From SLID01 sp041667545 (lineage in GTDB: Bacteria; Omnitrophota; Gorgyraeia; Tantalellales; Tantalellaceae), in NCBI GenBank assembly GCA_041667545.1, contig JBAYES010000005.1, positions 1 through 63,636 on the forward strand: 63,636 nucleotides of DNA. The letters are read 5' to 3'. The notes below the pieces were generated by a model. It did not search any database. It was not told the DNA's origin and worked only from the letters and a program-made list of their open reading frames with translations. Below, piece after piece: positions 34,369 to 43,297 of the stretch (position 1 is its first letter; the number at the start of each line of letters is the position of its first letter). The position numbers and the translations under genes are program-made.

Positions 34369-35286
34369 ATGCTTATTTTTAACGCGAAAACCGGTATAGC
34401 TGAAGATGTAGAACCTGTAGTAAGGCCTGAGGCTGAATGGAAAAAGATACTTACCCCGGAACAGTACCGCGTTACCCGCAAAAAGGGGACAGAGGCGCCA
34501 TTTACAGGTAAATGTGAAAAAGCCCGGAGCGGAGGAATATACAAGTGTATTGCCTGCGGGACTGACCTTTTTAGAGCAAGAGCAAAATTTGAATCCGGCA
34601 CAGGATGGCCCAGTTTCGGGGAACCTGTTTCCGAAATGAATATAGTGGAACAACCTGATAACAGCTTGGGAATGAGCCGCATAGAAGTTATGTGCGCCCG
34701 ATGCGGCGCTCACATGGGACATGTGTTCAGCGACGGGCCTTTTCCCGCAAAGAGGCGATATTGCATAAACTCAGTAGCGGTAAAGTTTGTTCCGGAAGAT
34801 AGCGATAAAAATAAAAGAGAACCGGCCATTTTTGCCGCGGGATGCTTTTGGGGAGTGGAAGAGACTTTCAGGACCATTAAAGGCGTTGTCTCAACAATAG
34901 CGGGATATGCGGGCGGGAAAACTGCCGGACCGACATATGAGGAAGTCTGTACGGGCGGGACGGGACATGCCGAGGCCGTGAAAATAGAATATGATCCTTT
35001 ATTGATATCCTATGATGATCTGCTCGATGTGTTTTGGCGAATGCATGATCCGACAACTCCGGACCGCCAGGGCCCGGACAGAGGGACGCAGTACCGCTCA
35101 GCTATTTTCTGCGCCAATGAAGAGCAGAAAGACGCGGCTATAGCGTCGAAAGAAAAACTTGCAAGATCGGGGCTATACAAGCACCCTATAGTAACCGGGA
35201 TAACCTTGTCCTCAGAGTTTTATCCGGCCGAAGAATATCACCAAAAATATTACATGAAGCGCGGCATTGAAGGCTGTTCACGTTAA
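34369..35286 (+). CDS. msrBA: Bifunctional methionine sulfoxide reductase MsrB-MsrA
   Basis: A 305-residue fusion with MsrB first (about 20-140) and MsrA second (about 150-305). MsrB has zinc Cys60/Cys63 and CxxC in CARCGAHMGHVF, with catalytic Cys132 in RYCINS. MsrA has catalytic Cys159 in AAGCFWGVEE and AGYAGG after it. Both stereoisomers of oxidised Met can thus be repaired. The common bacterial fusion is MsrA-MsrB; this order is the reverse, also known. I start at the ATG at 34369 with AAAGGA 10 bases upstream; an upstream GTG (34300) is possible. It is the last gene of the long run. Confidence 0.92.
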   Translation: MLIFNAKTGIAEDVEPVVRPEAEWKKILTPEQYRVTRKKGTEAPFTGKCEKARSGGIYKCIACGTDLFRARAKFESGTGWPSFGEPVSEMNIVEQPDNSLGMSRIEVMCARCGAHMGHVFSDGPFPAKRRYCINSVAVKFVPEDSDKNKREPAIFAAGCFWGVEETFRTIKGVVSTIAGYAGGKTAGPTYEEVCTGGTGHAEAVKIEYDPLLISYDDLLDVFWRMHDPTTPDRQGPDRGTQYRSAIFCANEEQKDAAIASKEKLARSGLYKHPIVTGITLSSEFYPAEEYHQKYYMKRGIEGCSR

Positions 35287-35319
35287 GCTGCCCGGTATAT
35301 TTTCTCCGGGCCGAAGCAA

Positions 35320-35424
35320 TCCCTCTCCGAAATATTTTCATATTTTGAGATCACTTCGTCGCCCCCTTCGGGGGCTCCTCGTGACGACGGCGTAGGATTC
35401 TACTGCAGAAGACTGAAATGTTAC
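35320..35424. repeat. Family-B element, left end missing
   Basis: The right terminus GACTGAAATGTTAC ends at 35424. The inverted modules GATCACTTCGTCGCC and GGGGCTCCTCGTGACGAC are present. No left GTAACATTTCAG is seen, so the copy is truncated. The 22-base repeat shared with 13031 follows at 35447-35468. Confidence 0.7.
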
Positions 35425-35553
35425 GAATGGTCTAAGCTTTGAAATATTAAATATTAAGACTTGACCCCTAAAATTTCGGGGAGGGTAGTGTATACTCATA
35501 TGATATTTTTAGGGTATAATGTGGATGAAATTTTTTTTGGGAGATAATAGAAA

Positions 35554-36417
35554 ATGAAGGGTTTAACAATATTGTCGATATTCTGTTTGCTTGCGGCGGG
35601 CCTTTTTGTTCCTGTAGCGGGATGCGATGAAAAGAATGATACGGCAAGTATTTTTTCAGTGTCCGGAGATGTAAAAGTAATAAGAATGGGCAGTAATATC
35701 GGCCTCCAATGCGAAGAAGGGATGAACATAAAACCCGGAGACTGGATAAAGACCGGCGAGGGTTCTTCCGCTACGCTTTCCTTCGATAATAGCGCGGACA
35801 ATATCATAAAAGTCCAGGAGAACAGCCTCGTTGTTATGAAACTCGACGGATATTTTAAGGTACAGCTTCTGGACGGTAAAATAAACGCTATTCTTGAGAG
35901 TGTTCAGCAGGAAGAAACTTTCAGAGTCCTGACCCCCTCGGTAGTTACCGAATCCACAAATTCAGGATGGGCGCTTTCCGCGGATGGGAATTATTCCACC
36001 GTTGTTGTTGTGGACGGAGAAGCTTATGTGTGCGGTATCAACGAGGACGGGTCGATAAGAAAGTCCAAATTTGCCGTTCAGGAAGGGTATGGACGAACCA
36101 CGAAAATGTATCAGGACCCGGCGGATCTTACGGCGGCGCCTGAAAGCGTAATGAAATGGTTCAAGGACCAGGTTCTTGAACATCACCTTGCTAAGGTCAT
36201 GGCGAAAAAGGCCGAAGAAAAGGGAGTGCCTCTGGCAAGAGAGTCCGAAAGGCAGGAACCGGAGGATGCCCCGGAAGAGTTCCAGCCCAAGGTCAAGCAA
36301 AGAAGCGAGAGAAGAGAAGGCACAAAGGGAAAGAACGTTGCTATCATAGACGGAGAAGAGGTAAGCCTTTTGGAATATATTTACCGCAAAAGGTTGGAGC
36401 AAGAGGAAGGCCGGTGA
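35554..36417 (+). CDS. FecR-domain lipoprotein
   Basis: A 287-residue protein with a lipoprotein signal (residues 1-23, lipobox VAGC, lipidation at Cys24). A FecR-type domain follows: VSGDVKVIRMG near 36, GMNIKPGDWIKTGEGSSATL near 58 and RVLTPSVV near 125. Isolated FecR domains are common in secreted or periplasmic proteins and probably bind partners or polymer. The last 80 residues are charged and partly disordered (KVKQRSERREGTKG). It lies 40 bases before an HD-GYP sensor gene, so the two may signal together; this is inference. A TATAAT is at about 35515. Confidence 0.85.
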   Translation: MKGLTILSIFCLLAAGLFVPVAGCDEKNDTASIFSVSGDVKVIRMGSNIGLQCEEGMNIKPGDWIKTGEGSSATLSFDNSADNIIKVQENSLVVMKLDGYFKVQLLDGKINAILESVQQEETFRVLTPSVVTESTNSGWALSADGNYSTVVVVDGEAYVCGINEDGSIRKSKFAVQEGYGRTTKMYQDPADLTAAPESVMKWFKDQVLEHHLAKVMAKKAEEKGVPLARESERQEPEDAPEEFQPKVKQRSERREGTKGKNVAIIDGEEVSLLEYIYRKRLEQEEGR

Positions 36418-36456
36418 TAAAGGCTGCACAGAAAGGTTTTTTATGAGGCAAGAAAG

Positions 36457-37860
36457 ATGAAAAATACAAGTATCAGGCTAAAACTGTTCCTTACGACCAT
36501 GTCGATCCTTGTTCTGACCGTAATGATAACTTCCTACGTTAATGTAATAAATTTCAGGTTCATGTACAGAGAAGCTTTGCTTGAAAGGGCGAGAGCCGAT
36601 GCCCATGATATAAGGAAAGGAATAGAACAAAGCCTTAATTATTTTCATCTTGATAATTTTTCGGATATGACGGCTTTTTTGAACCGCCACCTTAACGAAA
36701 ATTTCAGTTACGCATATGTGGCTGACAATGACCTGAAAATATTGTACCACACAGATCCCGGTGAAGTCGGCGTTGACCTGAAAGACGAGACTTACTCCGG
36801 ACTGGATCTGGAGAGCGGGGCTAAAAGTAACATCGTGGCTACGGGAACGTTCTATGAGATGGTCATACCTGTGATAAAGGATTTCGAAGTGATAGGGACC
36901 ATACATATAGGGATAGAGAACGACATTGTAGATTCTAAAGTAAGAACAATGATAATCCAAAACGGCGCCATACTCCTTCTGGCTATATTTTTGTCCATAT
37001 TCGCCCTATATGCCCTTCTGGAGAGAAATATTACAGCTCCCATTACCCGGCTTGCCGGAAAAGTGAAAGATATAAGCGAGAAATTCGATCTCGGAATGCG
37101 CGTAAACAACCGGGAAAAAGGCGATGAGATAAAAAAGTTCGAGTTGATGTTCGATACCATGGCGGAAGAGATAAGGATGAAGACCGCGAGCCTCGAACAG
37201 GATATAAAGAGGCGGGAAGAAGCGGAAATGAAATTAAAAAAGAGTTATAAGGAATTAAGCGTAACTTTCGAAGGAAGTATAAGGTCCCTGGCGACCGCGA
37301 TAGAAAGCAGAGATCCTTACACCGCGGGGCATCAGCAGAGAGTGGCGGAACTTGCTTGCGCTATTGCCGGAGAAATGAAATTGTCGGAATCGAAAATAAG
37401 AGAGATATATTTTTCAGCCATGAGCCACGATATAGGAAAAATAGGCGTTCCCAGCGTTATTCTGACAAAAAAAAGCCAGCTCACCGGGGAAGAATACGAA
37501 ATAATAAAAACCCATCCGCAGATAGGGCACGACATATTGAAAGAGATAGAGTTTCCATGGCCGATATCGACTATTGTCCGGCAGCATCACGAGAGGCTGG
37601 ATGGATCGGGATATCCCCTCGGGATAAAGGGGGATGATATACTTTTGGAATCGAGGATAGTGGCGGTAGCTGATGTTGTTGAGGCTATTACTTCGGAGAG
37701 GCCCTATCGCGCGGCTATGGGTAAAGATGTCGCCATGAAAGAGATCTTTGATTTCAGGGGAATAAAATATGACGCTTCGGTAGTAGATATATGTTTGGAT
37801 CTTTTCCGGAATAAGAATTTTGAGTTCAAGAACGAACGAAAAATATCGGCTTCCGAATAG
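36457..37860 (+). CDS. Membrane HD-GYP protein (cyclic-di-GMP phosphodiesterase type) with sensor and HAMP domains
   Basis: A 467-residue signalling protein. A membrane helix (10-30), a periplasmic sensor region of dCache/sCache type (about 35-165), a second helix (168-190) and a HAMP domain (about 190-245) lead into a coiled coil and an HD-GYP domain (about 270-455). The HD pair is His324/Asp325 in SHDIGKIGVP, and the GYP motif is HHERLDGSGYP (377-387). All metal ligands I can check are there, so it probably degrades cyclic-di-GMP. It follows the FecR lipoprotein gene and is not fused to a GGDEF domain. Confidence 0.92.
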   Translation: MKNTSIRLKLFLTTMSILVLTVMITSYVNVINFRFMYREALLERARADAHDIRKGIEQSLNYFHLDNFSDMTAFLNRHLNENFSYAYVADNDLKILYHTDPGEVGVDLKDETYSGLDLESGAKSNIVATGTFYEMVIPVIKDFEVIGTIHIGIENDIVDSKVRTMIIQNGAILLLAIFLSIFALYALLERNITAPITRLAGKVKDISEKFDLGMRVNNREKGDEIKKFELMFDTMAEEIRMKTASLEQDIKRREEAEMKLKKSYKELSVTFEGSIRSLATAIESRDPYTAGHQQRVAELACAIAGEMKLSESKIREIYFSAMSHDIGKIGVPSVILTKKSQLTGEEYEIIKTHPQIGHDILKEIEFPWPISTIVRQHHERLDGSGYPLGIKGDDILLESRIVAVADVVEAITSERPYRAAMGKDVAMKEIFDFRGIKYDASVVDICLDLFRNKNFEFKNERKISASE

Positions 37861-37958
37861 TCTTATATTTTCAGATATTCCGCGGCGGGATCGCGGCGAT
37901 CGACGGAAAGAATTTCAGGCGCGCGTATTTTACCACTTTGAAAAAAGGAAGGACAGCG

Positions 37959-38777
37959 GTGAAGTTCAGAAGCTGGATGTCCCGGGAACCCCGAGGGGCT
38001 ATAGTCCTCATACATGGAATGGGCGCGGGCACGGAAAGGTGGGAAAGCCTCGCGCGGTATTTTCTGGCAAAGAATATCTCTTCCTATGCTCTTTCCCTTC
38101 AAGGTTTTGACGGGACTCCCGGCGAGAAAGGGTATGTGGATAGTTTTGAAACTTACCATGCCGATATAAAAGAACTTTTTGATGCCGCGAGGCGGGATGT
38201 TCCGGAAGGGCGCATATTTCTTCTCGGGGAAAGCATGGGAGCCGTTATTGCCTTTGATATCGCTTCCCGGCTTCGCTGTCATTTTGACGGATACATACTT
38301 ATTTCTCCGGCTTTCGGCAGTAAACTGAAGTTTTCCCCGATCACATATCTCGAGATCATGATATCTATGGCGGTTTTCCCCAGAAAACAGTTCCGCATGC
38401 CTTTTACCCCGCAAATGTGCACGAGCGACAGCGATGAATCTGATAAAATAAATAAGGATCCCGCGGAACACCGGTATGCCACCGGCCGTTTGCTTTGGGA
38501 AATATTCAAAAGACAGGTTACGGCCCCGATATCGGCGCGAAAAATAGATTCAAAGATTCTTTTTCTTTTATCCATGAACGATGAAATAGCCGACCCCAAA
38601 AAAAGCATTCAAATATTCAAGAAGATCAAAAGTGCCGATAAGACCATTAAGACGTATCCCGGAATGAGGCATGCCCTCTCGGTGGAAGCTGGCAGGGAAA
38701 AGGTTTTTGAGGACATATTAGAGTTCTGCGAAATGGACTTTTATTCCGTCGTTGCGAGGAACGAACGAAGTGAGTGA
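37959..38777 (+). CDS. Alpha/beta hydrolase (monoacylglycerol-lipase-like) with repeat-derived tail
   Basis: A 272-residue serine hydrolase. LIHGMGAGTERWESLARYF (about 17-35) forms the oxyanion region, LLGESMGAVIAF holds the nucleophile Ser92, and late Asp (NDEIADPKKS) and His (GMRHALS) complete the triad. I start at GTG 37959, since AAGGAAGG is just upstream; a TTG at 37938 is also open. The last 18 or so residues (FCEMDFYSVVARNERSE) are translated from a family-A repeat (38720-38870), which replaced the native end after the catalytic part. Substrate is unknown. Confidence 0.82.
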   Translation: MKFRSWMSREPRGAIVLIHGMGAGTERWESLARYFLAKNISSYALSLQGFDGTPGEKGYVDSFETYHADIKELFDAARRDVPEGRIFLLGESMGAVIAFDIASRLRCHFDGYILISPAFGSKLKFSPITYLEIMISMAVFPRKQFRMPFTPQMCTSDSDESDKINKDPAEHRYATGRLLWEIFKRQVTAPISARKIDSKILFLLSMNDEIADPKKSIQIFKKIKSADKTIKTYPGMRHALSVEAGREKVFEDILEFCEMDFYSVVARNERSE

Positions 38778-38870
38778 CGAAGTAATCTCAATAAATACAA
38801 TAAGTTATAAGGTTGCTTCGGTCGCTTCGCTTCCTCGCAATGACTTGCAAACTCTATTTCGCAGAACTCT
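38720..38870. repeat. Family-A element forming the 3' end of the hydrolase gene
   Basis: The ends are AGAGTTCTGCGAAAT and ATTTCGCAGAACTCT, perfect inverse copies. The first 58 bases are read as the C-terminus of the hydrolase. No clear target duplication is visible. It also forms the upstream region of glpK. Confidence 0.85.
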
Positions 38871-38926
38871 ATGAGACGTATATGAGTGGAGGGAGTGGGG
38901 TAAGAGGTAAGGGGTAAGGGGGGAGT

Positions 38927-40405
38927 GTGAAGTATATACTTGCTATAGATCAGGGGACTACGGGGTCGAGGGCTGTTGTTTATGATAAGAACGGCAGGGA
39001 AATAGCGAGCCACTATAATGAGTTCAAACAGTATTTTCCGCGTCCGGGATGGGTAGAGCATGACGCGGAGGAGATCTGGGAAAGTGTCAATAAAAGTGTT
39101 CAGAAAGTTCTTGTAAAGGTCCCCGCGAAAAAGATAGAGGCCATAGGAATAACCAATCAGAGAGAAACGGTCGTTGTTTGGGACAGGCGCGGCGGAAGGC
39201 CCGTAACTAAGGCAATAGTGTGGCAATGCAGAAGGACCGCGGAAAAATGTAACATGCTTAAACGGAACAAAAAGGTTTGCGGCGATATTTTACAAAAAAC
39301 AGGTCTTCCCGTTGACGCCTATTTTTCGGCAAGCAAAATAGAATGGATACTTACTTCGTCATCCGCAATATCCCAAAGGGCCCGGAGCGGGGATATTGTT
39401 TTCGGAACGATAGACTCATGGCTTCTATGGAAATTGACGGGAGGAAAGGTTCATGCCACAGACCATACAAATGCCTCAAGGACAATGCTTTTCAACATAA
39501 ACACAAAAAAGTGGGATGACGGACTTTTTCGTGTTTTTAACGTGCCTCGCGCGATGGCTCCGGAGGTCCGGGAGTCTTCAGGTCTCTTCGGGGCAACAGT
39601 AAGGTTGAACGGCCTTCCCGCCGGGATACCTATTACAGGTATAGCCGGTGACCAGCAGTCGGCCCTTTTTGGGCAGGCTTGTTTCGATAAAGGCGGAATA
39701 AAGAACACTTACGGGACGGGCTGTTTTATTCTGCTTAATTCGGGAAAAAATAAACCGGCAGGCAAAGACGGGTTGATAACAACTTTGGGATGCGGGCCAA
39801 AGGGCCGGGCTGTGTACGTGCTGGAAGGGTCCATTTTTATAGCGGGGGCCGCCGTACAGTGGCTAAGGGATTCTCTCGGCGTCCTTTCCTCTTCTGAAGA
39901 GTCCCGAGACATGTCTGAAAAAGTGAAAGATAACGGAGGGGTGTATTTTGTCCCGGCGCTTGCGGGGCTTGGAGCGCCTCATTGGAAAAGTGACGCCAGG
40001 GGCCTAATAACCGGGATAACCCGGGGAACAAAACGGGAACATATTGTAAGAGCCGCTCTGGAGGCGATGTGCTATCAGACTAAAGACGTGCTGGATGTTA
40101 TGCAAAAAGGATCCGGATGTAAGGTCAAATCCCTTAAAATAGACGGGGGGGCTTCCAAAAACGATTTTTTATGCCAGTTCCAGTCTGATATACTCGGCAT
40201 TGACGTTGTGAGGCCGAAAGTAACAGAGACCACTTCTCTGGGGGCGGCTTATCTTGCAGGTCTCGGGACAGGTTACTGGAAAGGCGTGGAAGATATAAGA
40301 AAATGCTGGCGCGCGGACAGGACCTTCACCCCGATGATGACGAAAAGGAAAAGAAAAACTCTTATCGCGGAATGGGACAAAGCCGTTAAAAGAACCATAG
40401 TCTGA
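38927..40405 (+). CDS. glpK: Glycerol kinase
   Basis: A 492-residue FGGY-family kinase that makes glycerol 3-phosphate from glycerol and ATP. The start KYILAIDQGTTGSRAVVYD is diagnostic, with NQRETVVVWD near 77, DSWLLWKLTGG near 164 and GDQQSALFGQACF near 243. The length is standard. The start is GTG, with a run of AAGGGGGGAG directly upstream; the leader has short GTAAGG repeats and abuts a family-A element. It heads a four-gene glycerol operon; no glpF-like channel or regulator is visible. Confidence 0.96.
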   Translation: MKYILAIDQGTTGSRAVVYDKNGREIASHYNEFKQYFPRPGWVEHDAEEIWESVNKSVQKVLVKVPAKKIEAIGITNQRETVVVWDRRGGRPVTKAIVWQCRRTAEKCNMLKRNKKVCGDILQKTGLPVDAYFSASKIEWILTSSSAISQRARSGDIVFGTIDSWLLWKLTGGKVHATDHTNASRTMLFNINTKKWDDGLFRVFNVPRAMAPEVRESSGLFGATVRLNGLPAGIPITGIAGDQQSALFGQACFDKGGIKNTYGTGCFILLNSGKNKPAGKDGLITTLGCGPKGRAVYVLEGSIFIAGAAVQWLRDSLGVLSSSEESRDMSEKVKDNGGVYFVPALAGLGAPHWKSDARGLITGITRGTKREHIVRAALEAMCYQTKDVLDVMQKGSGCKVKSLKIDGGASKNDFLCQFQSDILGIDVVRPKVTETTSLGAAYLAGLGTGYWKGVEDIRKCWRADRTFTPMMTKRKRKTLIAEWDKAVKRTIV

Positions 40406-40427
40406 TGTTTATAAGAACGGAAGAAGC

Positions 40428-41855
40428 ATGGAATATGATGTAATTATCGTGGGCGCCGGTGTTACGGGCTGCGCGATCGCCAGGGAGATCTCAAAATACG
40501 ATATCTCGGCGGCCGTTCTTGAAAAAGAAGAAGAACCGGCTTTCGGAGTGTCGAAATCCAATAGCGGGATAATACATCCCGGAACTCAAAACCCGCCCGG
40601 ATCTCTTAAGGGAAAACTTTGTGTCCGAGGAAACGCCTTGATGCGAAAACTCTGCCGGGAACTCGGGGTGGACCTGAAGAGAACGGGCGAACTCATAGTC
40701 GCTTTCAACGATGAAGAAATTGAGGAACTCAGGAAGATCAGAAGCGAAGCCAGGTCTATAGGAGTGCCGGGTCTTAAGATCGTGGGAAGAAAATGGCTCA
40801 GAAAAAGAGAACCCAACCTGAATGAAACCGTAATAGCCGCGCTTTACGCCCCCACAGCCTGCATAATAAGCCCTTACCGCCTTGTATACGGCCTTGCCGA
40901 AAATGCCGTTCGGAACGGAGTGGAAATATTTCTGGATGCAGCGGTAACGGATATAAAGAAAGACCCCTCTTCGGGAAAATTTCTGGTATCGTCAGAGAAA
41001 GGAAAGTTCAAAGCCCGATATGTAGTGAACGCGGCCGGACTGTTTGCCGATGAGGTGTCGGCGATGGCGGGAATAAAAAGTTTTAAGATACACCCGCGAA
41101 AAGGGGAAGAGTTCCTTCTCGACAAGAAAAAAGAGTACATAACACGGCACCTTATATTTCCCCTTCCCTCGGAAAAGTCTAAAGGGGTTCTTGTTATAAA
41201 AACGTCGGACGGCAACCCGATGATAGGACCGACGGCGGAAGACACGGAAGACAAGGGCGATCTTGCAACTACCAAAGAAGGGCTTGAAAAGGTCGTTTCG
41301 TCTGTCAGGAAAATGGTTAAGGCGATAGAACCCTCTGACATAATAGCGTATTTTGCGGGCCTCAGGCCGGTAGCGGGGAAAGATTTCATAATCCGGTATG
41401 AGGACAGGGCGCCGGGTTTTATAAATGTTGCCGGCATACAATCTCCGGGACTCACCGCGGCTCCGGCCATAGCCGAAACGGTCACGGAAATACTCGCGAA
41501 GAACGGCCTCGAGCTTGAAAAGAAAAAAAGGTTTTACGCTAAGAGAAAAAGAACAAAACATCTTTTTGATATGTCGGCGCGAGAGATGAAGAAAGCTCTG
41601 AAAGAAGACCCGGGATACGGGGACATAGTTTGCAGATGCGAGACGGTGTCACGAAAAGAAATATCCGACGCGATATCGAGAGGCGCCAAAACACTGGACG
41701 GTGTTAAATTCAGGACAAGGGCGCAAGCGGGAAGATGTCATGGCAGTTTCTGCACATCCCGTATACTTCGGATACTTGCCGAGGAAAGATCGGTACCTTT
41801 TACGGAAATAACGAAAAGGGGGAAAGGGTCGGAGATAATAAAGGAAGAAAGGTGA
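40428..41855 (+). CDS. FAD-dependent glycerol-3-phosphate dehydrogenase, GlpA-like, with BFD-type [2Fe-2S] domain
   Basis: A 475-residue flavoenzyme of the DAO family. FAD-binding IIVGAGVTGCAIAREISKY is at about 5-23, and GIQSPGLTAAPAIAE is near 345. The C-terminus (about 400-455) has CRCETVS and GRCHGSFC, the four Cys of a BFD-like [2Fe-2S] domain. This matches the GlpA type of Thermotoga and clostridia, which works with a second flavoprotein and a DUF1667 protein. It probably oxidises glycerol 3-phosphate and passes electrons to the next two gene products. It lies 22 bases after glpK. Confidence 0.9.
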   Translation: MEYDVIIVGAGVTGCAIAREISKYDISAAVLEKEEEPAFGVSKSNSGIIHPGTQNPPGSLKGKLCVRGNALMRKLCRELGVDLKRTGELIVAFNDEEIEELRKIRSEARSIGVPGLKIVGRKWLRKREPNLNETVIAALYAPTACIISPYRLVYGLAENAVRNGVEIFLDAAVTDIKKDPSSGKFLVSSEKGKFKARYVVNAAGLFADEVSAMAGIKSFKIHPRKGEEFLLDKKKEYITRHLIFPLPSEKSKGVLVIKTSDGNPMIGPTAEDTEDKGDLATTKEGLEKVVSSVRKMVKAIEPSDIIAYFAGLRPVAGKDFIIRYEDRAPGFINVAGIQSPGLTAAPAIAETVTEILAKNGLELEKKKRFYAKRKRTKHLFDMSAREMKKALKEDPGYGDIVCRCETVSRKEISDAISRGAKTLDGVKFRTRAQAGRCHGSFCTSRILRILAEERSVPFTEITKRGKGSEIIKEER

Positions 41856-41856
41856 A

Positions 41857-42834
41857 ATGGAGAAGCGAGAGATAGTTATAGTGGGCGGAGGTCCCGCCGG
41901 GATGGCCGCGGCGGTGTCGGCCCGGGAAGCCGGGGCTGAGGATGTTATTATCCTTGAGCGGGACAGGTTCCTGGGGGGAATACTTAATCAATGCGTGCAT
42001 ACGGGGTTCGGCATAGAATATTTTAAAGAGGTCCTAACCGGGCCGGAATACGCGGAGAGATTCGAAAAAAAGGTCAGGAAAGATCCTGGAATAGATATTG
42101 CGCTGAGGTCTTTTGTGACAAAACTTACGAAAGAAAAAAGAATGACCGTGATATCTCCCGGTAGAGCAAGAGAGATCTCCGCTAAAGCCGTGGTAATGGC
42201 GACAGGCTGCCGGGAAAGAACAAGAGAAATGGCTCATGTTCCGGGAACGAGGCCGGCGGGAGTTCTCTCAGCCGGGCTTGCTCAGAAGCTGATAAATGTC
42301 GATGGCTTTTTGCCGGGGAAAGAAGTTGTTATTGTGGGCTCGGGTGATATAGGGCTTATAATGGCAAGGAGGTTCACTCTTGAGGGAGCAAAAGTGAAAG
42401 CTATTATAGAGATGAACGCGGCGGTAACGGGACTTATCCGCAACGTTGTTCAATGCGCCGAAGATTTCGAGGTGCCGATATTTCTTGGGCACAGGGTGCT
42501 TGAAATCAGAGGAAAGAACAGGGTTGAAGCGGTGATCTCCGGAAAGGTTGATGCTGCCGGGAACTGTATGCTCGGAACAAAGATAGAGATGCCCTGTGAC
42601 ACGGCTCTTTTTTCGGTGGGGCTTATCCCGGAAAACGAGCTTATAGAGATGGCGGGTGTAATGATGGATAAAAAGTCAAATACGCCCGTATCATCAGAAA
42701 TAAACAAAACTACCGTTCCGGGTATATTCGTATGCGGGAACTCTTACAGGATATATGATATTGTTGACGATGTAACTAAAGATGCTGAAATAGCGGGGAG
42801 ACAGGCAGCAGAGTACGCCCGGAGAAAAAAATGA
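41857..42834 (+). CDS. FAD/NAD(P)-dependent oxidoreductase, partner of GlpA
   Basis: A 325-residue two-nucleotide-fold flavoprotein. FAD motif IVGGGPAGMAAAVSARE is at 6-22, the NAD(P)H motif VVIVGSGDIGLIMARRF near 152, and the closing FAD motif PGIFVCGNSYRIYDIVDDVT near 287. Homologues encoded next to glpA-like and DUF1667 genes are thought to take electrons from glycerol 3-phosphate oxidation to NAD(P). It begins 1 base after the glpA stop and its end overlaps the DUF1667 gene by 4 bases, so the three are tightly coupled. Confidence 0.88.
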   Translation: MEKREIVIVGGGPAGMAAAVSAREAGAEDVIILERDRFLGGILNQCVHTGFGIEYFKEVLTGPEYAERFEKKVRKDPGIDIALRSFVTKLTKEKRMTVISPGRAREISAKAVVMATGCRERTREMAHVPGTRPAGVLSAGLAQKLINVDGFLPGKEVVIVGSGDIGLIMARRFTLEGAKVKAIIEMNAAVTGLIRNVVQCAEDFEVPIFLGHRVLEIRGKNRVEAVISGKVDAAGNCMLGTKIEMPCDTALFSVGLIPENELIEMAGVMMDKKSNTPVSSEINKTTVPGIFVCGNSYRIYDIVDDVTKDAEIAGRQAAEYARRKK

Positions 42835-43196
42835 AAAAACAGATCACATGTATTGAATGTCCCGCCGGGTGCCTGCTTGAAGTGAATTTTCAAGAAGGCG
42901 GAATGGAGATTAAGGGTAACAAATGTGAAAAAGGATATGCCTACGCGCAAAAGGAAATGACTTCACCTGAACGGTTCCTGACGTCTACCGTGGCCGCCGC
43001 GGGGCTTGAAATGAAAAGGATACCCGTAAGAACGGATAAGCCCGTGCCTAAAGCAAAGATAACGGACATAATGGAGGTTGTAAGAAGAAAGAGGATAGAG
43101 AGACCCGTAAAGGCGGGGGATGTTCTTGTGGCCAACGTGCTTGGGCTCGGAGCGGATATTGTGGCAACAAGAAGCGTTAACTTGAAAGCGGGCTAA
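42831..43196 (+). CDS. DUF1667 family protein
   Basis: A 121-residue protein. The N-terminal CIECPAGCLLEV (7-18) and GNKCEKGYAYAQKE (about 29-42) give four Cys, probably an Fe-S or zinc site. TSTVAAAG and RIPVRTDKPVPKAKI in the middle are standard for DUF1667. The family goes with the glpA-like flavoproteins in anaerobes, probably as an electron-transfer subunit. It overlaps the flavoprotein gene by 4 bases and is the last gene of the operon. Confidence 0.92.
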   Translation: MKKQITCIECPAGCLLEVNFQEGGMEIKGNKCEKGYAYAQKEMTSPERFLTSTVAAAGLEMKRIPVRTDKPVPKAKITDIMEVVRRKRIERPVKAGDVLVANVLGLGADIVATRSVNLKAG

Positions 43197-43209
43197 CCCA
43201 AGGTTTGAC

Positions 43210-43239
43210 TTGAAATATATCGGAGTTGAAGAGTATAAT
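43210..43239 (+). promoter_or_regulatory. Putative promoter of the small lipoprotein gene
   Basis: TTGAAA (43210-43215), 18 bases, TATAAT (43234-43239), about 60 bases before the ATG at 43298. Confidence 0.45.
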
Positions 43240-43297
43240 GGCGGGAGTCGGTTGAAAGAGAACTGTCTTTATAGAAAAATAAATTCAAGGAGGAGTA

